64,000 nucleotides of DNA from Acanthosoma haemorrhoidale (taxonomy: Eukaryota > Arthropoda > Insecta > Hemiptera > Acanthosomatidae). Below are positions 12,317-23,285 of the stretch, in pieces. The stretch's first letter is position 1; every line of letters starts with the position of its first letter. The position numbers and the translations under genes were made by a program. The stretch covers positions 78,471,104 through 78,535,103 of the forward strand of contig OV884014.1 in assembly GCA_930367205.1 (NCBI GenBank), read 5' to 3'. The notes under the pieces were generated by a model. That model ran no database searches. It had not been told where the DNA came from and saw only the letters and a program-made list of their open reading frames with translations.

Positions 12317-15300
12317 ATGTTAATAAAGCAACTTCTTGCTGGTCGCAAGAGATCTGATTTTGTGATCATCAAAGGTAATTATTATTTATTAATTTTATAC
12401 TTTATTATTTTTCTGTTGTGTTCTCAATGAAGATACTTACTGACAGGTGCCAGGGACACTATGGTCCTGTAATGATCTGGATCTCACCAAGCATGCTACG
12501 CTGGTGGGTCCTTTACTTTGTCCAGTTCTTTATTTTCCCAGCAACTCCTTAACTTCTTTTGTCACCATCCCTTATTCTTTTTCATGAGGGCTTATTTTCA
12601 CTGTAGGATTAATGTAACATATTATGTTTTATTTGGACATAGACATGCCCATAGTTTAGTGAAATGGTTGGTCTATTTACAGTTCTGTAAATAATGACCA
12701 AAATATGTATAGAGTTTATTAAAGAGATTAAAAAGTGTACAGTACACAGATGCCTGGAATGATGAAACGTTTTGTTCACTATAATTGAATGAATTACAAA
12801 TGATTTAGGAATGAATATTAGCCCTTCTCAATAACTTATTTTTATATAACCTAAGTAAAAAATTTAAAATGAAAGCTATTGGTTCTGTTGATTAGGCCCT
12901 AACCTTGATTTCACATTTAGGTATAGCTATAAAAAGACTGAACCCAACCAGAACCATCCTTTGTTGAGGAAAAGGGGTGAAGTCGGGAGTTGAACCCCAG
13001 GGATCTGCAATTAATATGCATGCATGCTGACCACTACACCGCAGGGATTATTATCTAATGCTGACTCTTGGTCCTCTATAGGCTGTAACAATATTTTTTA
13101 TATACAAATTTTAAATATCATGTAGAGAATATTTATTTTAATTTAAATGCAGATTTGAAAGAATTTCCACATTGGTTTTAAAGTGCAGAGAAGGTAGCAT
13201 ATACCAGCAGGTTTTATTCAGACCATCTAGGGAAAATCCTAGTTCAGGAAACACTTTGAAGGGGGGACATATACGCTTTTTAGCATCATGTGGTATCGAA
13301 AGTGGACAGACCAGTTGAGGAAGACAGCTCAAGACACTTGAAAAAAACACATTACTAGAGAAATTAGGAATAACTTACAGGAGCCTGCTGGCTAGTTTAT
13401 ATAGTTCATTTTTAAGAATCAGGTATCTTAACAATTAGATTGTAAGTGTGTAAGTTAAACTGCATTTAATGGATTCAAATTAATTATTATTATCAATTAA
13501 TTAAGATAGTAAACCGATTAATTTTGAATAAATAACACAGATTGGCAAAAATAGAACAAAAACCATGATTAATTTATGTATTCATAAATTATAATAGTAC
13601 ATTATGTAATGTTTGCAGTTAAAATTAATGAAAATACAATCTTATTTTTAAAAAATGAATGATTTCTTGGCTTTTCCTTTTTATAATTTATAAAATAGTA
13701 TTATGTTTTAAAATATGTATTAGATTTTTGTTTCACATCAATATCCTATTGTCTGTTGTAGATAACATAAAATTTAATGGATTAAACATATTGAAGAAGG
13801 TTTTAGAAGAAGGTAGCAACAGGAATATTCCAGTCCATTTAGTTTTGAGTGAATATGACTTGAAGAATTTTAACATCGGCCCGAACATTGTGGTTCACAA
13901 ATATTTCCCAGATCCTTGGGGGTTACTTCCAATTAATGGTAACGGATAGTGTACAGTTAACTTTTGCTTTTATTAATGTTTATTAGTCATTATAATTTTT
14001 TTTTTTTTTTTAAGATGAGCAGAAGAATTTTGAAGTACTTTTCGATAGAATTTTAAACGAGAGTTCACTAACAGGGTCCCCAGTTTTAATTGTGATTGAC
14101 TCAATAGCAAGTATATTACTGTATGTGGATCTAAGTATTTTATGCCACTGTTTGAGAAAAGCTACCACTACGTTTGTTAAAGAAGGTTAGTTTTCCATTT
14201 TACTTTATGCTTATTGTCAAGCCAAACCAGGTATCACACAATTGTCTATCCATATGCAGATTCTAATGTAACATTTATTAAAATGAGAGTCACATCATAT
14301 CTGAATGGCTCGGGGGTTTTATAGGAAACCCTTACTTGAATGTCTGTTTTGTGATTTCCTGGTTTGAAGATTTTACTGTATAAAAAATAACTTCTAAACC
14401 AGTAAAAAAATTAATAATAAATATAACAACTATCTTACAAAACACTGCATTCATTAGTAGACAAAACATAAACTTGTAACATTTACAAAAATAAATAAAG
14501 CAGAAATATTCTAAAGAAATTAATTAAATCAATAAAAAAAGAATTAAGTTTAATAAAACTAATTAGTTAAAACTCTTATTTTATATACTTTTTAACTTAG
14601 AAATATTAAAATTAAAATTTTCTAATAGTATTGGCTGATATTAGCCTCAGCAGTACAAAAAAATAGGTTGTTTCTGATATTGATGGTTCATCAAAATAAG
14701 TAACATGCAAAATGCCCTGATTACTTGGGCATGTCAATTTGTCGCCTTAGTTCCAGCCTAAAAACCTATGAACTTAGTCCACATACCAATTATAACAAAC
14801 CTGGTTCATTACAATATAAGAAAATTTAATGTGTATGCATGAGGTGACAATTAGTTTTGTATTAATGTAGATGAGCTTATTAAAAACTAGTTAACTCTAC
14901 TAATACATGCTTCAAACAACGAAGTATGACACTGAACTGCAAAACTTACAAGCCCTTATATCTAAAATTAATACATAAATCATATGTTGCTGGAACAATT
15001 ATCTTCCGAGAAGTGACTAACAAAAAATCATAGATAAGATAAGCGGGTTTGTTAATAGATATAACTATTTTCATGTTTAATTTTTTCTCTCATACTTTCC
15101 ATTAGAATATATTTACAAAATCATATACAGTATAGCCTGAGGTATTGTTTAGTATAGTTTTAATATTTCAGATCAATTGTACAATCTAAACCTAAAATCT
15201 GGTTAAAGGCGATCCCTCTATACCTATTTGACTGTAAAGCCTCTCTTTTTAGGTTTCGCAATGTTTAACTTTTTATCTTTTTGATTTGTAGGTATTCCAG

Positions 15301-15903
15301 CCGCTCAGGTAATAACTATTTTGCATTCAGAACTAATTCCAGAGGACTCACGAGAGTTCAAATACTTAAATTACATATCTACTTCTATAATCAACCTAAA
15401 ACAAGAAACAAATGGAACTTCTGTTCTGTCTGTTGATTATCGTCAGCTCAATGGAAAAATTCTAACAGAGGTTAGCTAAAAATAAATAAAAAAGTATATA
15501 AACAGTGAAATAATTTTGTATATATAACAGTTTTAAAAAAATGTTTTTTTATAGTCTTACAACTGCAGCTTTAGTCAAAATAAAGAGCTCTTATTTGAAA
15601 TTAAGAAAGATGTTCCCAAGCCTAAAAAAGAAGACAATGAAGATATTCTAGTGAAAACAACATTCAAGTTGACATTAGAAGAAAAAGAAAAAAAGTCAAG
15701 AAGTCAAGTAGTCCTTCCATATATAAAGTAATATTATTTTTTGTTATTTTTTTTTAAATTATAAATTATGTCTTTACTATTATTAAATGGGTCATTACTT
15801 TTTCAGAACTAGTAACACTATTGGTAAGGGAAGAATTTTTTACGAACCAGATGTAAATGATGATTGGGATGATGAAGACCCAGATGATGATTTGGAAATT
15901 TAA
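12317..15903 (+). CDS. ELP5: Elongator complex protein 5 homologue
   Basis: ELP5 forms the RecA-like ELP4-5-6 ring of Elongator, which modifies wobble uridines in tRNA. Six exons: 12317-12374, 13762-13938, 14015-14185, 15292-15470, 15555-15727, 15807-15903. They total 855 nt (284 residues plus stop) and every junction is in frame. The start MLIKQLLAGRK resembles the family N-terminus. The central part has the degenerate RecA-fold strands (PVHLVLSEYDL, VLIVIDSIASILL, AAQVITILHSELIP). The C-terminus, GRIFYEPDVNDDWDDEDPDD, is the hallmark acidic tail of ELP5. No Walker A motif is seen, as expected for Elp4-6. Intron 1 is ~1.4 kb and holds a SINE; intron 3 is ~1.1 kb. It converges on SLC12A9. Confidence 0.9.
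12925..13050 (-). repeat. tRNA-derived SINE, family 1, near-complete head
   Basis: On the minus strand it begins CCCTGCGGTGTAGTGGTCAG (A-box region) and continues to GGGGTTCAACTCC (B box), then a body similar to 690-800. It lies in ELP5 intron 1, opposite to the gene. The body is too diverged to be a functional tRNA gene. Confidence 0.7.
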
Positions 15904-15996
15904 TATATACTGAATTTATAATGGGTTCATTGTTTTTGTGAGATCATTACTGTTTTTGTTTTGTAAAAAATATGTTATTGAACCACATGGAGAGAT

Positions 15997-16002
15997 AATA
16001 AA
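15997..16002 (+). terminator. Poly(A) signal of ELP5
   Basis: AATAAA about 94 nt after the ELP5 stop. Confidence 0.55.
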
Positions 16003-17746
16003 CAATTCCAATTTTATATAAAAACTAAAATATTGTTGATAACGCAAACAATCATGGACCTCAGTTCTTTCCAAAAGCACTAAAAACATAAATGCCTGAA
16101 TTGGGGTTGTTTTTTGTCTCTCCTGTAACATTTCTTATAATGTATCGAGCTGGTTGAAACTAAACACGCCATATGTTAAATACTTTTTTTTTTGTGGCAT
16201 AGCTATTGGAGTGAATTCAGATACATTAATGTACCAAGGTACACATCCAATTTCTTAAAATCTCTATAAAAACCTATATTTTTATTTAAAAAAACATTTT
16301 GTATTAAAAAAAAATGTTAATTGTAGTAGTTCAAAACTACCTGTAGATTATGTAAATAAGAAGGGGTATAAATTAAATAATAAGAAAAGATATTACAAAG
16401 AAGCTGTGTTAATTAAAATATGTACAAAGTGGGATGAAAAATAAAGATGTTTTAAAGTGTGAAATTAGGTAGGCATGAACTATTTTTAAAAATTGTGATT
16501 TGGTAATTAATACCTTTGAAAGTTCTAGAGGAGATTGGAAACAATTTAAGTGTATTGGAAATCTCTGCACATCTATTTTTTTTAGAAACTTCTAATTTTT
16601 ATTTTAAAAAAATGGGTGAAAATGATGCGATACCAGAACATACATTTCATAGTGTCTGTTACTAATTAAGGACAAAGGGACTGAATATGCTGCAATTTTG
16701 GGAGTTTACAAATTCCAAACCAGCAATGGGTAGTCATTCCTCTATAAATTTAAAAAGCTACAAGGGATCCAAGAAAACTTTTGAAAATCATTACCTGTAA
16801 TTGTTTTTATTGTGACAATTTGATAATTAATTATATATTTTAATGTTATTTTTAAGAAGAGATTGTTTTATTATATACAATTTTAAATAAATTATAAAAA
16901 GTTTAAATCCGATTATTTTTTTTCCCCTAAACCCCTTGAATTTAATACAATATGTGAAAAATAAACAAAATAAATGAACAAGAATTGACAGTTCTCTCCC
17001 TCATTCTGCTATGTGCAGATGCATTTGAAGAAGGTTGGGTTACATAAATCAGATCCGAAATAAGTGAATGTAATAGTAGGAAGTATGTGAGCAATTGGAA
17101 CAGCTGGGAGGAAGGAGAGGACTGCAGTTGTTTATAGTTACTAGAGGAGAGTTGTCTAGAGAGGCTATGAAGGAGGGGGTTGTCAGTTTTGGATTTGTTT
17201 TAAGAAGAGATTTGTTGATGATAATTTGTTCCAGTTTGCAGATGGTCAAACATATTTGACATGAGGGCCTTATATTTTGTATTTCCTCATTCCTCTAAAG
17301 TGTACATATAACCTCGTACCTCTTATTTCTTTGTATAACCTCATAGTAGCACACAACATCATTGAATCTCCTACATCATGTGTGGGGAGTCTACAGGAGG
17401 CCATTGTGTTTGAAGCCTCAGGATCACAAAACTCAATACTTGGATGGAGCAAGGCGAGCATTTGATGGATAATTTATAAAAAACTGTAAATGTATTAAAT
17501 TTTTTATTTGCATGTAAATGTTTGGTTGTTAAGGACCCCATGAGATTTAATAAATTATAAGTTTAATTTGCATTTTTTTTATTAATAAATTAAAGACATA
17601 TTAAAAAATGGCTAGCCACCAATGTGGGGCTTATTTATATTTTTAAAGACCATAATAGAATATAACAACGTAATATTTTTTTCAGAGGACCTTCAAGCTC
17701 GATATACATAGAGGCTTGACTGTATTCGTTTCTTTTACAATATATA
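16003..17746. other. Intergenic DNA downstream of ELP5
   Basis: No gene is supported. Short ORFs on both strands at 17.05-17.46 kb overlap each other and have neither splice context nor recognisable domains. Confidence 0.6.
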
Positions 17747-19168
17747 GCACAGCGGTCAAGTACATTTTACCTGACAAAAGGTTATGTAATTTTAGATATG
17801 GTTTATGTACCTAGGCCCTTATTAGAAATACAAGTTTTCTAATTTGGTGCACCAGTGCCCACATCTCTACGACCACTTTTTTTGGTTTTTGTTCAATAAC
17901 TCTTTACTAGTGCGTCCTAAAAAATATATTCAAACAGTTTTTTGTGGAGCACAAAATTTACTAACAATTTTTCTCTAAACCTCTGAGCTACCAAAATACA
18001 CAAACATTATACCAAAGTTAGAGAAAAGTACCACAAAAAACCACTGTTCATCATCTTAAAGGTTAGTTAATTAGTTCACTTTAAATGCAAAATGAATTAC
18101 ACTTTGAGGCTATATCATTATTATGGGGATACAAAGTTACAAATAAGACCACAATACATGGAATATATATATACATTGGCTCAAAAAATATATTTACAAA
18201 TAACAAAAAGAACCAAATTAGTTCAATTGAAAGACAAATAGATAAATTGTTTAAAAACACAAAATAATAATATGAATAAAACAAAAATTTTGGTTAAGAA
18301 ACACACAAGTTAGTTTAATATTTTGGTTCTATCTGTATTGTCAATTTCATCACTTTCTATAACAAAGGTAAACTGTTCAATCTTTTAATTTTCTTGGGCA
18401 ATTATCTGATCAATTGTTGAAACTGCTTCTTCCTCTATGTCAATGTGTATCATGATCTCAGGAACATTTAGGCATGAGTCTCTACAGCAATTTTTGCAAG
18501 TAATAGAGAAATGTGCTATTATTATTATTATTAAACAAAAGGCTTTTAGCCTTTCTGCAGCTGCATGACAACACACCCTTTTTTACATTGGCAAAAGATA
18601 GTCTACAGTAAAGAATCTGGTGCAGCGTTGCTTTGGAGGTGTCATCCCTCGCCTCCCTGTTCTTGCCCCAATTCAAAGGGATCTTTTCCCTATCCATCCA
18701 TGTTTGGGCTTGATGATATGTGCTTAATACCAGGCTGCATCTTGTGTTGGTGGCAGTATGAAACTTGTTAGTCGCATACTTTTCAAAAAGCAGACAGCAA
18801 ATATCATCAAGACTTTGAGCATTCATGTCCCCTCGATACAAGGGTAGGAATTTTTTTTTTCTTGGTTGATTTCAAAGGTTCATTATTGAAAATAGTGAGA
18901 TAAAAAGTTTAAAAAAAATATGTTCTTTCGAGTTTCTTTTAACTTTTGCAATTTTTTTTTTACTTTGCGGGCTCTGTATTTCGGTAACTGGGAGGTTTAG
19001 GTAAAAATGTTAAGAAAGTAGATTGTAGCAAATTGTGTGCTCTACAAAAAGCTGGCTGAATATTTTTTTAGGGTTAGTGCACTAATAAAGAGTCATTGGA
19101 CAAAAAATGATGAAAAGTTGGATTTTTAATAGGGACCTAGATAAATAATATATACCTGTCCACTGTGC
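17747..19168. mobile_element. DNA element with ~200-bp or longer inverted repeats and Cys-rich ORF remnant
   Basis: The left end reads GCACAGCGGTCAAGTA. The right end read on the minus strand is GCACAGTGGACAGGTA. The similarity continues inward for roughly 200 bp: the segment around 17870-18000 (CAATAACTCTTTACTAGTGC, then ...TTTTTTGTGGAGCACA) pairs with the reverse complement of 18960-19110 (CAATGACTCTTTATTAGTGC, then ...CTTTTTGTAGAGCACA). The interior carries the decayed minus-strand frame at 18385-18841. The flanks show no clear target duplication. I cannot assign a superfamily. Confidence 0.7.
18385..18841 (-). pseudogene. Transposon-borne Cys-rich (CXC-like) ORF remnant
   Basis: The frame carries STYHQAQTWMDREKIPLNWG, then an alanine/threonine linker and a scattered cysteine run (VLSCSCRKA, then KNCCRDSC in a second frame). 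I recall similar C-terminal tails (Tyr-Gln-x-x-Trp...WG, followed by CXC-type cysteines) from repetitive arthropod ORFs; this is recollection, not a search. The two halves are in different frames, separated by a short ATT microsatellite, so the ORF is broken. Confidence 0.45.
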
Positions 19169-19345
19169 TAATTGTCAGAACAGAAAAAAATTAAAATATA
19201 AGATTTTCTGGTTTGGAACATGCCATAGAAATTCTAAAAACTGAAATTAAAGATATTAAAAAGAACATATCTGTGCAGGGAAATAAAATCTAATAATTAA
19301 TTGTTATTTGGATGTGGTTAGCCTAATTTATTTAGGGTCCTTCAG

Positions 19346-19675
19346 TTGTCTCCAATCATTATTTGTTTTGGGCTTTTCGCAAGCCACTATGGTGGTTCGA
19401 TTGGCTTGTCTGAAGACCAGATAGAAAACTTTTCAACCATCCAAGAGAATGGGTGTACAGTAGAACATGAAACAGATGGGAGGATATATTGGTCTCTGGA
19501 TGTCGGCGTGAAACAGCTTTCACTGGTCTACGATTTTCGATTAGATATAATAAGTGTTTTCGAGGGCTATGATACTGTTAAGGTGATATTTCCGATGAAC
19601 AGTTTTCTCATGAACGGCACAGCCACATCAAAGTGCACAACGCCTTCCAATTCAGACTTTCATAGATTATCCTAA
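19346..19675 (+). CDS. Orphan open segment, possible exon or gene fragment
   Basis: A 109-codon open stretch with amino-acid composition more protein-like than its surroundings (ENGCTVEHETDGRIYWSLDV, then VKQLSLVYDFRLDIISVFEG). An acceptor-like TTATTTAG sits just upstream at 19328-19335, so it could be a 3' terminal exon, or a gene fragment captured next to the inverted-repeat element that ends at 19168. There are two cysteines and an NGT sequon near the end, suggesting an extracytoplasmic domain. No poly(A) signal is obvious and no family is recognised. The listed start is simply where the frame opens. Confidence 0.35.
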   Translation: MSPIIICFGLFASHYGGSIGLSEDQIENFSTIQENGCTVEHETDGRIYWSLDVGVKQLSLVYDFRLDIISVFEGYDTVKVIFPMNSFLMNGTATSKCTTPSNSDFHRLS

Positions 19676-20604
19676 CATAGATGTTGAAGTCCATCCATTT
19701 ACTATGAAAAATTTCTTTCTTAAATATGTGCTTAAATTTGCTTTTAAGTACAGAAAAGCTTTCATCTCTCCTACCATAAACATTATTCTTGAAAACTTCA
19801 TCCTCAATACCATTTCTCCTTCAAAAATTTCTGAAATATTGTGTAAAAACATCCATAAAATGTAATCGGTTTTTTGCTTTATGAAAAAATCATCAATTGA
19901 ATTAATGCTTAATGAAAATATATCGAGTTGACCTCATGCTCATCTCATAAGCAGTTCAATATCGCAGCAGAGAAAATGTAGCTAGGCTTTGTCCTTTATG
20001 CTCTGGTTTAAATTAAATTGTATAAAAGTTTGGAACAAAAATGAGAAAAGTTATTTACTCACAGTTAGTTAAAGCAGAGTTGCTTAACCTCAATAAAAGA
20101 AAGTTGTCCACAATTATAGGCAAGCTGAAGATCCAATAATTTGGAATGTTAGTTAAAAAATGCTAGCTGTGGTGGTGGAAAACAAACTGTTGGCAACCAT
20201 ACTCACACAACCTTGCGTATATTATCTCACAATGTAATCAACCAATAAATAAGTGTAGAATTCCTCTATTGACCTAAATGGTAAGTTTCAATATTAAAAT
20301 TCTTTATTGAAGTATCCTAATTATTTTCTTTCAGGAAACTGAGTGACCCTTACCCAGACCCATCCAATAAAATCCATAGTTAGTAGAGAGGCATACTTCT
20401 TATGGATAAGATATGATTATATTTCCATGAAGTCTCTTAATTGAGACTAAGTAAACAACATATTATAGATTTCATATCTATAATCACTTTTACACAAGAA
20501 CCTATTATTATTGCTGACATAATATTTCAAAAATGTTAAAATTTTGGACTCAGATTATCTTGTGACAGTCTATACATAAAAATTTAATTTTTCATATAAA
20601 ACTA

Positions 20605-21284
20605 CAAATGGGATGAGTCATAAAAAATAACACATTTGGTTTCTTGTAAATTGTAATCCAGTGATTGGCTTTATTTGTTTTTCGAAACCAATTAAGGTTG
20701 ATACCCTTTTAATCTCTAGTTCTAGCTAAATGAATTTGTAAACAAAATGACATCCTCTTGCCTTCAGTTTTGTTTTAGCATTCGGTTAAACAACATGACA
20801 CTAAAATTTGAAATATTCATAATATTATGTCATTATTGGAAACATAAGTTTGTTCACTGCTGAAACAACCCATTTGGTGTGGCAATACGAAGAAGATGCT
20901 TTTTCTGATCTACTGTCAGTAGAGGGTTCCAGAAATTTGAAACTGATAACATAAGTCTTGAGAAGAAAGAGGGTTCTGGACAAAAATCATCATTCAATAA
21001 AGCTTCAATAGAGCGGGACTCAGTTGAGACATACCCAACAAAAAGTTCTCGGAGCTTCTCCATCACCATCACCCTGCTTACAGCCCGGACTTAGCACCTT
21101 TCGACTAACAACAAGGTTCAAAATTGAGTTGCAGAATTCTTATGTTCAAAACACAAAGAGTGGTATTGTGAAGGAATCTGACAGACAGCTCTGAGATGGC
21201 AACAAACCAAAGAACACAACAACATGCTTTGAATATTTTTAAAATAGCAAGAAAAACGATCATTATTTATGACTCATCCCATTT
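20605..21284 (+). mobile_element. mariner-type transposon remnant
   Basis: Terminal inverted repeats ATGGGATGAGTCATAAA face each other at 20608-20624 and 21266-21282. They are flanked by TA at 20603-20604 and 21285-21286. Inside, on the plus strand near 21070-21104, is HPAYSPDLAPFD, the characteristic motif before the last catalytic Asp of mariner transposases, followed by a stop. The rest of the transposase is not readable; the ~680-bp body is a deletion derivative. Confidence 0.75.
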
Positions 21285-21286
21285 TA

Positions 21287-23285
21287 TTTTAGGAAGGAGA
21301 TAATTTTCTGTAGCATTAATTAATATAAAAAAACTTAAGTGTTTTTTAAACTCATAGATTTTATAAGTTTAAGAGTACATTATTTTACATACAGTTTAAA
21401 TGTAAAACATATAAGGAGTATACCAGATGACACATTGACTAAAGAATTTGGATAAGGGGTGCAATACCTATGAAGATGATACTCGCTGTTACACCAAATT
21501 AAATTTCTCCAAATGCCAAGCTTTTTTTTGGAAATAAAATCTGATAGAAAAACATATATATACTGAATAAATAAAGATATATAATTAACATGTAACACAT
21601 TTCATTTGTTATAATTTTGTAATGTGAATATAAATTAAATACTTTTAACTAATATATAACTATTATATTTTTTATAATGAAAATGGGTTTTAAGCGATTG
21701 CATCTAACAAAGATTAATACAATACACTTCCACTTCACTATAAATGTCTACAGCTAATTGTATAGTTAACATCATCAGTGAAAAACATAACATACAACAT
21801 ATATTAAACATTTAAGTATACTAAAAAAATAATCACAATTTATAGAATGTTATTGAATATTATGCATAAATAAAAACATTTATTAAAATAACAAGAATTC
21901 ATTTTGGTTATGTGTATAAAAATAGGAAAATATATATATATATGATACAATCTCATATACATACAACAAAAAATGCTTCTTTTTTTTTTAAATCTTGTTT
22001 TAACGCTCCATTGAATGTAAAAACAATAAACATATATTTCTATAAATACACACAGAAGGCAAAAAGAGTATTTGCACACCAAGAATTTTTAAAATTTATT
22101 TCAAACTATTTTACTTTTTTTTTTAATTGGATAATAATTTTGCCTAGTTAGTCAATAAAATAAAAATAAGCAGCCCAAAATTACCCAACAAAAAAATTAA
22201 AAAGATTTAAAAAAAAATCTCAACATTGATCTATTATATTATTTGAATTTATCTTTTTTTTATACTACAGCTATGATATTAAAATTGGTATTTATCTTGG
22301 TAATATTTTACCTAAATTATTCAAATTTTGATTTTAGCATTAGTATGGATTTAGAAAATGCTTCCGTAGAAAAGGCTATTTCATTATATTTGCAAGAACA
22401 TGGTGTTTTGGGGGGTAAAATTATCGTTAAGTCATTAAAGAGATGTATTTTGGAGTTTCTAGTTTGGTTGTTGTGAAAAAATAAAGAAATTAATAAAAAA
22501 CGGGGTCTGTTTAAGATAAGCTCCTAAAATGACAACCCTTGAAGCTCATTAGGACTGGGAGTATCTTCAAATAAGATTGTTTCTTCAAAATACATAGTAA
22601 AATTGACCTTCACATGGTGAATTATAGGTAGACGTCCTCAAAAGACTGATGAAAATAGGATAGGGATTCAGTTCCTTCAAATCGGGGAGAGGTGCTAATT
22701 TTCCCTTCCAGAAAGCAAAGACACTAAACATCTAATCTTAACAAGACCTTTATAATTAAAGGGCACTGTCCCTATAAATTATGGGAGAGACTGAGCCTAC
22801 AATGGTGTCACCAGACAGAAGCCCAAAAGAAAACTTGTTCCAGTTTTGTGACAGGAAAACAAAAAAAAAAAGTAGTTGGGAAAAGTAGGAAAATTAGTGG
22901 CGACCAAGATATAACAAACTCATTAACGAATACATAAGAAATTAAAAATTGTGTCTAAGGACAAAAGTCATAATAAATATTAATTGAAAACAAAAAAGAA
23001 CCAAACATACAGCATGGTTTGGTTTTAGTGTGCAAACACTTTATTTGTGTTGATTTTACTCAATTTCCAATAGTCTTATATTTAAATATTTATGATTTTT
23101 GATAGTTACAAAATTGATTTTGTATTGTAATAAAAATAATTTGAATTCATTCTGACCTAATAGCTCTTATTTAACCCCAATGTGCATGGAGTGCCAATAA
23201 TTGTTTTGCCTACTGCATCTATATAAAAAAATTAAAAGTGAACATTTGTATATGAACGATGGCGACAACAAGGCTGGAGCTGGTG
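21287..23285. other. Intergenic DNA 3' of SLC12A9
   Basis: Very AT-rich. A 77-codon frame at 22243-22476 with a hydrophobic N-terminus lacks supporting signals and is not called. A reverse-strand AATAAA at 23040-23045 is a plausible SLC12A9 poly(A) signal about 240 nt after its stop. Confidence 0.5.

Noticed and set aside
12962..13045. tRNA gene
   Set aside because: A and B boxes are present, but the arms do not pair well, the body continues as a repeat, and the family occurs elsewhere, so it is a SINE.
20854..21072. 72-codon minus-strand ORF
   Set aside because: It lies inside the mariner remnant, whose recognisable motif is on the plus strand; no domain is seen.
22243..22476. Small protein with a hydrophobic N-terminus
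   Set aside because: The start is in a TTG context and there is no splice, poly(A) or family support; this is an AT-rich region where such frames are expected.
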